Source of the DNA: Cyclaneusma minus | Lineage: Eukaryota > Ascomycota > Leotiomycetes > Marthamycetales > Marthamycetaceae | Reading direction: 5' to 3' | DNA length: 64,000 nucleotides | NCBI GenBank assembly: GCA_037179335.1 | Contig: JAKZHN010000005.1 | Span: 1,116,001-1,180,000, forward strand | Shown here: positions 11,691-24,200 of the stretch, one piece after another | Numbering within the stretch: the stretch's first letter is position 1 | How the letters are laid out: each line of letters begins with the position of its first letter | Notes under the pieces: model-generated | The model's input: only the letters and a program-made list of their open reading frames with translations | Told to the model about the DNA's origin: nothing | Database searches by the model: none | Made by a program: the position numbers and the translations under genes

Positions 11691-12711
11691 CTTCCCATAT
11701 TTCCCTAGCGGCGTTCAACAAACAGCAAGACACAGTGACAGTACCCACCTCCCCACGACAGCAACAATGCCTCCAAAGTCAAAACAGCAAAGTACCTTCA
11801 AGGCTTCGGCTCCCAGATCTCAGGTTTTGGGAAACTCACCGCATCTGCAAGTTCCAATAGCACACCCTGTGGCTCCATCTCAGATTCGGACACCATGATC
11901 TCTCTACCTCGCCGTGCTCGTCAGGGTCAGATGGCAATAGAACTGTCTTGCAGGACCTCGTCGTCTAAGGAGCCCTTTAAATAGTAAAATCACTGCGAGT
12001 CGCAACGGAGTCTCATGACTTGTCCTTCACTATCTCGACTCCAGCTTTCGCCGTTTCGACATCAGCATTTTCCAACAGCAGTAACCACCTCTTAGCGACA
12101 GAAAAACCCACCCTCGACAGAAAACCACTGGAATCCGGTCCTGGAATTGAAGTTTGAAGAAACTCCTGTTTCTGGAAGGCTGGGAATTCTGACGACATAA
12201 TCTGTTTTCGTCTGGATCGCTTTGATGCAATTTCATTTCCGGATAGCTGCTGCTGGATAAGAGTGGATGTACCTTGCCACTCGTCTTCGTCTCATTCATC
12301 TCGAAGCATTTTGGAGTTGTCTTGTGAAAAGCCGACCCATAGGCTTCTTATATAGTTGGCCACGTCCTGTCGCTGCAGGCTCCAGTCGAGTCGCGTGACT
12401 TGTTTTCCAATACCTCTTCCATTATCCTATTGAACGACAGCAGATGCCATCACCGACACATAAAAATTTCCGCGACACTACAGAACCTCGTTAGACAGCA
12501 ATTGCACAGCACTTCTGACAGCAGAACCCTCAATTCCCAATCCAAAAGTCTAGACAGCTCTGAATAGTAGTCAACCGGCTTAGCACAGGATCTCTTGCTC
12601 CCCTCCGTGCAAACACGTAACGCATGAAAAAAACCTGGTTCCTTCGACTCACCATCAGCTTCACGGGATGCTTGTGAGGAATTGTCTTGCGAAAGGTCGT
12701 AGCAGAGTCCT

Positions 12712-12755
12712 TTTATATAGCTGCCCGTCTTCCTACAGTGTAGTCACGTGACTTA
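12712..12755 (-). promoter_or_regulatory. TATATAAA box with CACGTG site in array 2
   Basis: TAAGTCACGTGA on the minus strand (12744-12755) precedes CTATATAAA (12712-12720). Compared with the best copy, one base of the bZIP half differs (TAAGTCA), while CACGTG is intact. Confidence 0.5.
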
Positions 12756-13021
12756 CCTTCGCCACTCCAACATCTCCGGCAACAGCAAACCACAATAGCA
12801 GTAGCAGCCTCTTCCGACGGTAAGAGCTCCCTCGACAGCAAACCACCCGTTTTCACTATCCTAGCCTGAGGCCTGGGTGAGCTACTGCTAACGACAGTGA
12901 GGCAATTTCTTCTCTATGTGATAAGCGTTTCGAATGGCCTAGTTTCTCTACCTCGCCACGGGCATCACATCCATGAACATTGTTTGCTGGAACTGTCTTG
13001 CAAATGTCGGCTCAGAACTCC

Positions 13022-13076
13022 TTTATATAGAAGTTCGCCAACTCTCTCTCACGTGACATGTGTTCTCGTGACTCAT
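13022..13076 (-). promoter_or_regulatory. TATATAAA box with paired CACGTGA and TGAGTCACGA sites
   Basis: The minus strand carries ATGAGTCACGA (13066-13076), then GTCACGTGA (13049-13057), then CTATATAAA (13022-13030). Here the bZIP-like and bHLH-like sites that overlap in another unit are separate neighbours, which suggests both parts are retained. Confidence 0.5.
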
Positions 13077-13540
13077 ATTTCAACACACTCATACCATTTC
13101 ACGACAGCAGGTCGCATCCCCATCGCACAAAGCTTCCCACAACAGCAAGTACCTCGCTCGGCAGCAAAAAGCGCTTCGAACAGCAAACCCTTCCATTTCA
13201 TTCATCCACAATATAGAGACGCCCTTGAAACAGTACCTATGGATGTATTAGCGGATGTTTCTCTACCCTTTTCGTCTGCCTTAACTTAGAAGCGTTGATA
13301 ATTGCGAGGAACACAAATGCGCCGAAGGTATCATTTCACGGTTCTCGCCATTCAGGGTTTCGTCAAGCGATGGGAAACTTACTCTGCCAAAGATCTTCCC
13401 AAGGCGTCTTTATATACCCAGGTAGTTGGGACTGGGGCGATTCCCTGATGCTAATGTCGGTGATTCACCACTCAGCATTTAGACCGCGTGACTTCTTCCC
13501 ATTTGCACTTTCTAATCTTGAGAAGTCGGGGTGACTTGGT

Positions 13541-14181
13541 CACGTTGACACGCTTCCTCAAACGGTTCAAGTCTACATCCACGCTCCAACTCACAAGCTC
13601 ATTTCCCCTACATTCAACTACTAGCACCACCCACAGTCTCACGACCAACCAAGACAAGTTTCAGACTCCTCAGCATGAGTAGAGATAACATATATGCATT
13701 AAACCAGCCATCTACCTATACAAACAAGCCAGGCCACAAAGCCATATGATCCTAAGCCCATCACCATCGTTTTCATGCCACCGCTTCTCAAAACGACCAA
13801 ATATCCAATGTTCCCAACTCTCAAAGTCTGGTATCCATGCTCAATCGCTCCATCGCTCAGAAATGCCTGAAAACCGAGTGCAGAGTCAGAGTGGAAAGCA
13901 TGTGTGAAAGATGCGATGCTATATAGTAGTGGTACAGATCTTTTGTTGATACATGACAGAGGAGATGAAATAGAAATGCATAGCAAGGAAAAGAAAAATA
14001 GGAAATCCATGAAACAGTGACGTTTTTTCCTGGTTCCTTCATGAATTCTGAGGCGGTCGTGAGGCTTTTTGTGTTTTGTGTGTGTGTGCGTGAAAGGGGG
14101 CGTGAGGGTGAGGTGGGGAGGCGAAGTGAGCAGGCGACTGAGTGACGAGGAGCCCTGAGTTGGTGACGAAGCCTCTCATCC
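13541..14181. other. Region between array 2 and the transcription factor 3' end
   Basis: No supported gene. It should hold the 3' untranslated region of the minus-strand transcription factor. A TG-rich stretch (GTGTGTGTGTG) lies near 14080. The frames at 13699-14010 and 13857-14309 (minus) are not protein-like in composition. Confidence 0.4.
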
Positions 14182-17100
14182 TCAGAACCATTTCCCCTCT
14201 CCCCCCAACCTCCCCAACACCCCCATCGCATCAACAAGCATTCCACACCTCCCCTTTCCCGCTCCCACATCCTCTCCCTCCAACCTCCCCCTAACCGCCT
14301 CCACAACACACTGAGTCTCCCCCCTCATCGGCGCCGTCAACAACTCTCCATACTTCAACCCACTCATAATCTCCGCATACTGTAACGCCCCCGTCATCGC
14401 CATTTGCGGATCCCTCTCCGGCTCAGACCCTAAGGTTGCTGAGCTACTTCTCGAAGACTGCAGCGAGCCTCGTGAACTGCGCAGCTCGGATACATTGGCA
14501 GACAAGCCAGCACGATGTCCAAAAGCCCAACACACAAGCGCTGCAACATACAGTGCCCAATACTCATCCAATCCTTGCAGTTTCTCGCCAGTCAATGAAA
14601 ATTTCAAGACATGGGATGCGTGCCAGGCGGCCTTAGCCGCATTGTGCGAATTCGCCCAATTTCTCATCCTGGGCTTAATGGCGTTGAATTCCTCAACGGA
14701 GTGCGAGGCTTTGCGGCCCAAGACCCACGACTCGCCTGTCAATGCGAGAAGATCGCGGAGGGGCGTGTATTGCAACATCATGTACTCGTGTGCGGCGATA
14801 GAATCAGGAAACGAGTTTGCAAGGGTTGTGTGAATCATTTGCACACGCAGGGGTGGGCGGGTGTCGTAGATGTCTTTTGGAGGGAGCAGAGAAATCAGGG
14901 AGTTGAGGATGAGGGTTTGTGTGAAAGCTGGTTGGCTAGTGTGATCTGTGGGGAGGGGAGAGCTGAGGAAAGCGGAGAGTGGTGGAGTGGAAGTGGCGTC
15001 GGAGCTGGAAATGATTAGGCGGAACCAGTCGGATTGGCTGAGGGATTCCCAGAGGACTGTAGTGCTGGGAAGTTTGAAGGGAGTGTTGCGGGCGTCGATG
15101 GAGGGGCGGGTGCGGGGTTGCTCGAAGGTGGTGGATTGATGGATGTCGAGGATAAAACAGGCGGATTTGACGCGTTGGCGGGTTTCGTAGGCGATCCATT
15201 GTTGCCAGACTGGGTTTGAACGGTCGGGGGAGTCTTGGGTTAGGTAGTGGAGTGTTTCGACTGAGAGGTTATTGAATGGGGAGTCGGATTCTTGGTCGTT
15301 CAGGAGCTGTTGAGGTGGTTAGCGCGGCTCACTCTGGGTTTACTGGCGTCTGAAACTTACTCGCGAGTAGAGCTCTTGGAACACTTTTGAAGGCCGAGAA
15401 TCCATTTTGGAGGAGCGGAAGCGCGCAAAATACTCGGTAAGAAAGATGGCACAAATGGTGTTCAGATCCCAGTTGGGAAGCTGCTTTGATGTTTAGCAAA
15501 CAACAGCCTTGGCTTAACATGATTTCAACTCACCTCTCGAATCCTGCGCTTGCATCGAGAATGAAGTTCACTCCCCACCGCTCTATCCTCCGCCAAAATG
15601 CTAAACTGCGTCCCAATCGCCGCCATCGCCATACCGAGTAGCGGATTCTCGATAGGGTTAAACGTCGTAGGGTGAACAATCGGGAATTCGGCGTCGAATC
15701 GTTGCCAATAAGTCGCAAGATAACCTCCCAGCTGCTCAAGCGAACCTATTCTCGATTCTGCCCGAACAGCCGCATTTGTCTTTCCTCCACCTCGACCTAC
15801 TCCCAATGTGGTGGCGATGGGTAACGGGGAAGCTGAAAATGATTGAGCCACAGGTTTATACAAAGTCGATGGGGCTGGAGTACCCACTGATTCCATGGTG
15901 AGAGTTTGCATATGTCCCGGCATAGCTAGCATCCTTGTGGGAGCCAATGAAGGGGATAGATGCGGAGAAGGCATCTCAGTGTCATAGTTCTCTGGCATCA
16001 AACCGTATGCAGCATCGCTTGTTCGGGGCGACCAGGTCCTGTTCGGTACATTCCAGTCGGGGTCAGTCACCAAAGAGTTGGACCGGCCTCTGAAAGCCCA
16101 GCCGCCATTGCCAGACACGGATGAAGGAGTCGAGTAGGTGCTGTCTGAAGAGTAGAATAGCGAGCCTTCATTAGTGTATGAGAATCCTGGGCAAGGTTCT
16201 GTAGGCAGTTCAAGGCTAGGGTCTAATGGCGAGCTTTCAAATGGGTGGAATCCAGAGGTGGAGTACATAGACGACTCCATGTCCGCTTGGCTGAATCCCA
16301 TGAAACCGGCACCAGTACCGACCAGAACATCGGGCATTGGCATATCTAAGAGTGCATTGCCAAAATTGGCCGGGAGTTGGATGTCATCTGACGGTCCTTG
16401 AGAAGTGGGTGGGTATTGACTGCCGCTAGCAGGAGGCCCGAATCCCATGTTGACTGAAGGAAACGTAGTACCGCTCGGTGCCGAGGTGTATTGTCCGCTT
16501 GGAGCTCCTGTCGAGCCGGCGGGAGGTGGACTTGCGGATCCAGCTGGCGACCCTGGGTAGTTACTACTCTCGTCCTGAGGTCTCATAGCTGGCGATCGAG
16601 TTTGTGATGATGCAGATGATGAACGACTGCGGCCCTTGCCCTGCTTGTATGGCCTCTCTCCTTGGGTCTCACTATAACTTGTATTAGCAAGCTCCCTCTG
16701 ATATCCAAGATGTAGGTAGGCTCACTGTCTGCTCAAGTGTCGTGCAAGTAGATCGGGTCGGTGAAATACTCGTTCGCAGTCTTGGAATGTGCAAGGATAA
16801 GCTGCCTTTTGGTGGCTAAGTTGGTGGCGTCTGAAGACAAGAAGTTAGCTCTTGATCTAGTAACAGAGCGATGTGGTCCATGGCCCTAGAGTTAGTTAAC
16901 TTACCTGAGATGCTCCGCTCTAGTGAAAGTCTATAGCTGTCAGCCATGCCTGTCCACATATAACCATTGAAGCTTCTCGCACCTTATTGCACTGATCGCA
17001 AGTGTGTACTGGCACTCCCTTCTTTGCCTTGCTCACCCGTTTCGTAACCGGCGTATACTTGACTGGAAGGGCCTCCATGCCTTGAGGTGTGTTTGGAGCA

Positions 17101-17405
17101 CTTGGTTGAGTCGAACTTCCTGCTTGATTGCTACCACTTTCCATAGAAGCGGCACTACTTCGACGACGATGAGCTGTTGGACGGGACGAGGAGGGTTGCG
17201 CCGACGGCTTGGTAACTCGACCAGACATTCGTTGACGGCTAGTAGGAGTCTTGCTTCTGGTATCGCGGGCGGGAGATTGACTGGCAGACAATGGTTCCGA
17301 AGCTTTGGTTGTTTGTTCCTGAGCGGCGGATTGTTGGTTTCTTCTATGCTTCTGAGATTCGAGTGGATCGACGTCAACATCCATGATATCCCTGATGCTC
17401 GACAT
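14182..17405 (-). CDS. C2H2 zinc-finger transcription factor with fungal-specific regulatory domain
   Basis: Six exons on the minus strand: 17405-16983, 16930-16905, 16830-16726, 16671-15534, 15480-15361 and 15306-14182. All five introns are GT-AG and 52-74 bp. The joined frame is 2937 nt, 978 residues. After a Ser/Thr/Gln-rich, basic N-terminus come two classical fingers: C136-X2-C139-X12-H152-X3-H156 and C163-X4-C168-X12-H181-X3-H185. A long Ser/Pro/Gly-rich linker (about 187-450) leads to a region resembling the fungal-specific transcription factor domain (PF04082 type), including YWQRFDAEFPIVHPTTFNPI. This C2H2-plus-fungal-domain layout marks a nuclear DNA-binding regulator; targets are unknown. 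Exon 2 is only 26 nt and sits inside finger 1. The start is the first ATG of the open frame, after an in-frame stop region. Confidence 0.88.
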
Positions 17406-18124
17406 TGTTATAGTAACGTGGACCTGGCCGGAGGCGAGATGACAGCCTTGCGCAGCCTACTAGAATAGAAAAGTGCGATCGGAGGACGGGGGCCAAAAAG
17501 AGTCTGGCAGCTAGGAGAAATTTAGATCTGACAGGGCAGGAGACTGGGTCAAGAAGAATTCGAGTCAGATCCGGAGAAAAGACCATGGTAGTATCGAAGC
17601 GGAGGGGGGATGTGCTTGGACTGAAAGTGACTGACCTAGCTGATAGTCGAATGGAGAATGAGATCCGCAACAGCATATACCGAGACAAAGATAGAATTAC
17701 TGCATGGGGCACTGTCTAGGAGGGTGGGATGAATTCACTTCGAGTCGAGGGGTGAGAAGGAGGAAGGAAAGAGAAGATCAACAAGAGAGAGAGGAAGGAA
17801 GAAAGACACATCGTGGTACAAGCATCTTGGTATGGTAGCCTGGCAAAACGAAGGTAGCCGTTGACATGGGGCAGACGAGGCTGTGGCTCTCTCGTCGACC
17901 TGCATGTGTACAGCTTGACCCCAAGAGGAGTAGCGTGCAGGAGGGTCTACATCCCACCCCCGCTAGAGCTCTCCGGCGAAAGACCCCTGTTGTGGAGAAA
18001 ACAAAAACGGGACCTAACTTGGCTGAGCATATGGCGGTGATCAGGATTGCCGGTAGGGACGTAGTGTGGCCCAGGGCCGGACGATAAAATGGGACGACGG
18101 CTGGTAGGTAGCTTCAGAGCTTGG

Positions 18125-18125
<1 letters not shown>
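17406..18125. other. Upstream region of the transcription factor gene
   Basis: No gene seen. It contains a purine-rich stretch (GAGAAGGAGGAAGG-like, about 17750-17810), which on the minus strand is a CT-rich leader typical of fungal promoters and 5' untranslated regions. It ends at the G-run. Confidence 0.45.
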
Positions 18126-18156
<31 letters not shown>

Positions 18157-18171
18157 GGTGGGAGGGANCCC

Positions 18172-18235
<64 letters not shown>
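18126..18235. other. Poly-G / N / poly-C junction, probable assembly join
   Basis: About 30 G (18126-18155), a short spacer with one N at 18168, then about 63 C (18173-18235). The two homopolymers are reverse complements of each other around the N. Long frames of poly-Gly or poly-Pro across it are artefacts. It may mark two contigs joined through low-quality homopolymer reads. Confidence 0.85.
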
Positions 18236-21200
18236 ACGGTGGGATGTCACATCGGCAGGCAACCATCTCGCCTGGTCTCGTCGGTAGCTGCCTGCCGCAG
18301 AGATCGCATGGTTCTGCTCAGTTTTTTTCCAGGTACGAGAGAGCGTGCAGGTCGTGGCATCATCTCGCCGAACACTTGTGTAGCAGCAGATGAGTCGCTG
18401 GGACATGATGGCACCACCGCTACCAGCCTTAAGCCTTACCAAGAATACCCTCGTCCCACTTGTCCCGCTCGCAGAAAGAGGCTTGTTTTGGATGTCGTGT
18501 GTGGAGAACTGAAGGGCGAGTGGAGCTGCGGTCCACTTGGTCCCCGCACCCAAGTCTGATTTCCGTGCAGGCGGGGCTGGTTGCTAAATTAGCAAATTGA
18601 CAGCCCGGCGCCAAAACACAAGCCAGATGCCAAACCAAACGCCAAAGCCGCCAAAACCTACACCGAGAAGGCGGATATGTTCAAAGGGACTTTCCGTGTG
18701 GCAGTCCTGGAGCACATCCCTGTCCTCCAAAAAACAATAGCTGGATGATGCTATTTCGCTTCGATCCTTCACGTAAAGGGCGTGCAGCGTGCCTCGACAC
18801 CCATGCGGCATGCCACACCGTGACACTGTGCATGCTCTGCCGGAGCAATCAACGTGCAGAGATGCGAATAATATTGGAAAGGCAGAATGAAGGCTGACAG
18901 CGACGCAAAGTAGTGAATCCATTGGACGCCGCGGTACGAGAAAATACTTCGAATTCGCATGCGATGACTGGCCGAGCGTATTTCCCATCGGCTTGGGTTT
19001 CCATGATGCTGTCACAGGGCATGTGGATCTCTCACAACGTCGCTCTCGAGTCTATATTCGGACTGCTGTTAATCACACGGCGTTTGTAGGTATCACACGG
19101 ACTGTGATGGACTCAAAACTCCGACCTTTGAGTCACCATGAAAGCGGAGAAGGAAAACAATAATGGACCCTTCGCCAGACGAGAGGTGCGAAATCCCCCG
19201 TGATTGTGAATTGCGAAATCGCTATTTCCGTAAATCTTGAATTTCCAGCTAGCGGAGGGTCCCATCATTTTCCTTCTCCGCTTTTCCACGTAGACCCGGG
19301 GAATTCTGAGTATCCGTCCGGATGGAACGACTGAAAGTCCGAGGGTTCGTGATTGAGGCAGCCGGCGGGCTGGAACAACTGAGTCGCCATTCAGCGTCGC
19401 TGAATATCCATTGCGTAGCCCATCATCATCTGCCAAGATTTGCCTCTTCCTCCATAGACGTCGTTCATGTTATCGCAGAAGGCCGTTCAAACCGTAGCAC
19501 CAGAAGGATTCCCTCCGCTAGCCGACCCTTTCCCCTTTCCCTGTGCCTCTCCTAGTCCTGGACCCTTCGCCTCGCCTAAACGACTTCTGTGCCTTTGAGA
19601 CACAGAAAAAGATAGACAGGAGGATCGGTATCCCAGAGTCGCAGCAACACACCCCCAGTTCCAGATTCTCGTGGCACCCCTGCCAGGGCCTGTTCTGGTC
19701 GGCTGCTTCACATCTAAATATGTACCATCCATGACCACGGCAGACACAGCATGGCATAACCATGCCGTACCTACCATCCCGCCAGCCTGCCGTTCCCAGA
19801 ATCCAGGTCATTGTATCCCATACATTGAAGGCTTATCGAGATGCTTGTCGATTCTAGAACTCTGGAGCCTTTGCCTTCGAGTTTCAGGCCGGAGGAAGGC
19901 AGTTGGAACTGATGCTCTTTCTTGATCCTTTGAGATGGCGAATCTTGAAGCTTGCTGGTTCTTACTCAGTCCCGCGCGGATATTCTAAATCCAGCTCAAC
20001 ACTAGACCCAAGCTTCGTGATCCTCAGCAGCACTCGCGGACATATCGTCAAAAACAAGGAACCTTCCGCCAGCACTGCCGATCAGCGTCGTAGCCACCAC
20101 CACCTCAACGCCTCAAATAAACGACCCAAGCATGCCGGCGGTATAGCTCGTGGCCGCCGCAGCTGTTTCACACTTGAGGGTGTGAGGCTCTGGTCCGCTC
20201 GGTCTCACAGAAGGTCAAGGAACCGCGCTTGATGAACTCATCGAAAAGGGTCCTGTCGAGAGGCGGACGACGGTACGACCTGCCACTCGCCGATCCGAGC
20301 CAGTCCCCTCGAGTTCCACAAGTTCGCAGTGTTCATCCTGAAGGTTGAAGGCGCGGCCCGTTCTCCGACTTCCCGGATTCCCACGAGCCCTGTTGGTGGG
20401 TGTTGATAATTGGAGCCTGTGGATATGGAAGTGTGCTCCACAGACCCTCTGACCCCCGAACTTCCCATCAACATATATGTGTCTACGCGTCGGCGTCCGG
20501 TGAATCCATTTAATCCATCAACCATTCCCCATGAATCATGGACCTGCAGAGCCTCAAAAACCTCCATCTTGGGCCACGGATCTCTCGCTTCTCCCGGTTG
20601 TTTCGGATCTCGTACCTAAACTGCTGCCAGACCCATATCTTCAAGGCCAAAATTCTCCAAAAGCACGAGCCTTTTGAGCTGTTAAAGGATCGGCGTGACA
20701 TTCTGGCGCTGCGCGCGAATCTGCCTTGTAACCCCTGCTTAGGTTCTTCCCGCTCGCGGCCGCATGCCGCAGTCTTATCAGACGCTGCTAATTTTAGGAC
20801 GACCGCACCATGATCCGCAAAGCTCGCCGAAAGGAAAATCCGCCTTGTGCCCGATGACATCGCTTCAACTTGCAAGAGCAGTGGTTGGCATAGCGTTCTC
20901 GAATGCCCACGAGACAGTGGGTATCAGATAGAGAACAGCCGCGCATGATCTTGTACTTTGTAGGTTGTATTTCACTCTCCCGTATTCCACTGCCCAGCAA
21001 ACATTGCGATTATTCCAACTTCCTGTCAATCCCCTCCTCCCTCGGATCAGTCAGAGTCCGAGCCCCCCAATCAACAACATTGAATGGATTGAACTATCGA
21101 TGATCGGGCCCGACGACGGACTTAAACTCCCCCTGAGCCCCGAATCCGTGCCCTCGTCACTATTTTCTCGCCGGTTCCAGGTTCCACGTCGCTGGGTGAT

Positions 21201-24200
21201 CCAGCTGTGGACCCAAAACCGCACAGATCTTGGTCCGAGAGTCTGTGAGGCCCCGTTGCCGCCGGGAACCGCTGGCGGGCCGCGAGTCGGATGCCCTAAA
21301 GATTCTCCACTTCTCAGTCCCATCTGGTGATTAAAGGAATCTGATTGGTCAATTTACGAGCTGCAGGCAGCAGAATGACGACCGGAGTCTGGACTCTGGC
21401 TTTGGAAGACTTGGGAGATTTGGAGATGCGCTGTGTATGAAAGATTTGCTTCAATTTCAATCTCGTTAGACGATTGAAATGAGTCACAGACGAAATTGAG
21501 AATTGAGCCGGGAGGGGAAAATCGATTTTTGTTTTGGTTGGCCGATAGAGAGTAGGCGAAATGATCGATTTCCGGGGGCTGGGGAGCTGCAGCCGAGCTG
21601 AAAGGCTGAACTGTCGGCGAATGCAGCTTTCCACTCGTCCTATTCGACATATGATGGGATGGCCGCATCTGCTCAGCTGGTGCTAATTGGGTTTCAGTAA
21701 CGCGGTACCTGTATCCTTTTCTCCAAGTACAAGCCCGTCCGTATATTGAGTATTTTTTGCCAATCATTCCCCTAGGGGGCATCGCAGTCTACTGTCTCGC
21801 TGTCGGTGAATATCCATCCGCTCGCTCGCCGTCCCAGCAGAAGCACAACCCCACGCACTGCCGATCTGTGAAGAACAGGCTGAATGGCCATGTGGTCTTC
21901 AGGCCCTGCATGCAAGTGCAACAGTCGCACAGCCAAAGTGTCGGTCTGGTAAGTACCTCCAGTCAGGCTGTCAGCGCACTCGTTGCCTAATCCGCATTCC
22001 ACAACGTATCCCAAGGCTGTTGCAGAGAATTGCGGCTAATTGGTGCGTTATGAGGAAGAGGTGTGCCTCAGCCGTACATGCACGTTTCCTGAAACGAGAC
22101 ATTTTGCTGCAATTAGCTCGTTGGCCGGTCATGGAAGTGACGAGTGACGACATTCGCACTTCTTAGGCTCGTGCGAATCTTTGTGTGTGTATGGGGAGAG
22201 ACTGTCATTTGTTGAGGGCTTGGGGATGGTGGCTGACTGGCTGTGACTAATTCGGTAGGTACTCAGCGGTAAGGCGGCTGGATGGTGTGCTTCGTTGTCC
22301 AAGTTACTTGGAGGTGCTAACTGAGGCTATCTCGGGAATGCATTGCTTGGTCAATGGTATTTGACGAGGGGCTGCAAGGCTGGAGTAGGGAGCTTGTCGC
22401 CGTAGATTCTAGAAGTCGTGGTTTGTTAGTTGTACGGAGCTGAGCGCGCTTAACACTTCCGTTAGTAGTGAAATAGCAATCTTTCATTGATATCATATCA
22501 AGGAAGCCTGACCAAGAAGTGGTGATGGTGAAAAAGTCCCGCTCGCCATTCTCAAATCGTTGATCAAGAAGCTGAAACCAGTGAAATCCTTGTAAAGGGA
22601 GTTTCTGCACTCAAGGTCAAAAACCTCATATCTCGTACCGTCGTACGGCGGCTACAAGACCTCCAACTAACTCTACCGCCACCATTGCGCCTACCGCGTC
22701 CTACTAACGTTGCTGAGCCGCAAGGTGGCAGTAGTGGCCGCAGCACTCAGTGTCCAAGTCGTGTCTCAGTTTCATGTCCACAGGCATCCCCTTGCCGTGG
22801 CAATTCGAATAAGGCCACTGGTCGAACTCCTCATACGATATCCCCGAATTTGCCTTTCGAGGCTGGACCAAGCCGCCGTATCTTGGACCTGCATATCTAA
22901 CCATGAAGCAGCAACCACCGTCATATCTGACGGCACAGCAAAACCATATTCGACATGTGATGAAGAGTCGAGGCCAGACGGGCGGCTCGGAGGCCACTAA
23001 CGTAACCGCTGCTCCTCCATTCCGCGGTAGACGATAGGCGCGCCTTTTGCCATGGAGCATTCGAGGGTGTGACTGTGGAAGGAACAATCGTGTGGGGGGG
23101 ACAAGGCGCAGAGGCATCCCGCTGCCGGCCAGGAACGGGTCCTGGACATGGCGTCCGCTCGGGAGATGCAAGCAGGTGGTGAAGGAGCAGCCACACGTGC
23201 CAATGGCGTTGCTTTGTGGACCTTGAACCTCCACAACCTGAAGCAGTAGTCTCATGGATCGTCGGAGAGATTTGGGAAGGTCCTGAATGTGAGCGGAGGA
23301 AGGTCTAGTCAACCTTGACCTTCCCCACGGCCATGAGCCTGAGCGGTGATCGGTATGTTCAAGGGGGTTCAGTTTCTCAGAAGGATCGGCCTTCATTGAA
23401 GAATGCCCATGTTGAGGTTCTAGACCGTTGCTCGTTCTCCATCTTGAAGTGGCTGAGGTCGAAATACGAACCGCAAGCCAAGCTATGAAAATGTGCACCG
23501 AGCACTTGATCAAGCATGATTTCTGTGATTAAAACAAATCTCCAGGATATCCCCTAGTCGGAAAGGTTGTCCTACGATAGCTACCGACATTCCGTTGCAT
23601 AGCCGTTGCGGGAGGCATGAAGAACATGGAGAAACTGCAACCCTTCCAGAGCCTGATCTGTGCAACCAGTCTCATTGTTACCAGGTCCGGGGCTCAAGGA
23701 ACTTTCCTTGCTCCGTGGAGAAGAAGCAATATCATCGGATGTGCAAAGCTGATCACCCCATATTTGCTGGACCCTTTTCCCCTCTGATATGGGATTCCTG
23801 GTCCAGGAGCTTTTGGCGGTGATGCGTGGAAGAAGAACTCACTTCATCCAGATTCCAGTGCCACTACCGCTTCGAGGCATATTCCTCTTCAAGTTCTCAG
23901 TGCAATAAACCGGTCCTCAACGAATTCAACGTAGCGAATGGACTTATCAGAAAGCACCTACCTATCTCTCATCCGAAAAACTCGATGACCATGGCTTTGA
24001 ACTGCCGATCTTGCAACTAGCAACTTTGCTAAGCATGATGTGTGCGCCCTTGTTCTTTCGTGGGAGTAGGTCAGCTTGTAAGCAGCCGATAGTTGGCTTT
24101 GACAATATCATGATGAAATATGCGTATTCAAAACGATCCCTGTAGATATCACTAAATTGAGATATCCACTAACCATATTTCTATGCCCCTGGGCCCTAGC

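Larger units (their letters stand above)
10200..13540 (-). repeat. Array 2: about ten TATA-bearing tandem units, minus orientation
   Basis: Ten units of about 310-390 bp. On the plus strand the TATA complements (TTTATATAG or TTTAAATAG) lie near 10231, 10621, 10971, 11331, 11646, 11976, 12347, 12712, 13022 and 13409. Read on the minus strand the core is CTATWTAAAGG, a short variable stretch, then TTGCAAGACARTTCC. On the plus strand this is GAACTGTCTTGC or GAATTGTCTTGC about 25-30 bp before the TATA. Further on, units share TCTCTACCTCGCC (about 11910, 12947; worn at 13260). On the other side of the TATA come CACGTGACTCAT-type sites, then several GACAGCAAACC-type motifs. No shared reading frame exists. 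The orientation is inferred from the TATA, the core and its match to array 3. Confidence 0.8.

Noticed and set aside
17947..18559. Poly-Gly and poly-Pro frames on both strands
   Set aside because: They are translations of the homopolymer junction around an N.
22704..23513. 269-residue minus-strand open frame in the gene-poor stretch
   Set aside because: It has no ATG at its 5' end (the frame opens just after a stop and begins with TTG), the composition is not domain-like, and no splice context is convincing.
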